From: CAYONM01 sp964405325
Lineage (GTDB): Bacteria; Planctomycetota; UBA11346
Length of the DNA stretch: 5,133 nt
Direction of reading: 5' to 3'
Assembly (NCBI GenBank): GCA_964405325.1
Contig: CAYONM010000261.1
Span: 1-5,133 of the forward strand
The notes below the pieces were generated by a model. That model saw nothing but the letters and a program-made list of their open reading frames with translations. It ran no database searches and was not told the DNA's origin. Positions 5,120 to 5,133 of this stretch are shown here, in pieces (positions within the stretch are counted from its first letter, which is position 1; each line of letters starts with the position of its first letter). The translations under genes and the position numbers were made by a program.

Positions 5120-5133
5120 TGAGGGACGCGTCA
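5120..5133 (+). repeat. Further direct copy of the TGAGGG motif
   Basis: TGAGGGACGCGTCA matches TGAGGGTCCCGTCA at 4987-5000 in 12 of 14 positions, in direct orientation, and the inverted copy at 5006-5018 in most positions. The window ends here, so the element may continue. The 82 bases between this copy and the hairpin at 5037 contain no gene that I can support. Confidence 0.5.

Overview
The window reads as a GC-rich proteobacterial chromosome segment. The best guess is a gammaproteobacterium of the purple-sulfur or halophilic sulfur-oxidiser type, but this rests only on the general look of the proteins and is weak. Four intact genes, all on the minus strand, occupy 546-3906. Both ends of the window consist of broken genes and short repeats, so this looks like a rearranged or decaying neighbourhood, or a contig with mis-joined pieces.

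Layout from left to right. Positions 3-380 (+) hold an internal piece of an alpha-glucan (glycogen) phosphorylase, cut on the left by the window edge. Its family resemblance dissolves around 350-380. It runs into three tandem copies of a 26-bp GC-rich unit (411-488), and the last copy forms a perfect 11-bp hairpin (476-503) with an inverted partial copy. Positions 546-1571 (-) encode a CaCA-type cation antiporter. Positions 1584-2312 (-) encode a protein with two PRC-barrel domains. The antiporter starts 12 nt after the PRC stop, and its likely ribosome site lies in that stop, so the two form one translationally coupled operon in the order PRC then antiporter. Positions 2313-2710 hold no gene but carry a 69-nt inverted repeat and a perfect 42-bp palindrome. 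Positions 2711-2947 (-) encode a small, very acidic lipoprotein. After a 143-bp gap, 3091-3906 (-) encodes an intact aldo/keto reductase with a complete catalytic tetrad and a GTG start. Just upstream of it, 3950 to about 4471 (-) is only the C-terminal fifth of phosphoenolpyruvate synthase.

That ppsA piece abuts, head to head at about 4465-4475, an internal piece of a sensor histidine kinase on the plus strand. The kinase piece carries a frameshift and stops inside or just after its HisKA domain at 4989. Its stop codon is the first base triplet of a short motif (TGAGGG-N-C-N-CGTC) that recurs inverted at 5006-5018 and direct at 5120-5133, the last bases of the window.

On function, the intact genes suggest ion transport (antiporter plus PRC protein), an envelope lipoprotein and a carbonyl reductase. 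The two metabolic remnants belong to glycogen breakdown and gluconeogenesis. No CRISPR array, RNA gene, complete mobile element or defence system is visible. The points most worth follow-up are the gene junctions, the repeats sitting at them, the palindromes between the PRC and lipoprotein genes, and the asymmetric ion-binding motifs of the antiporter.
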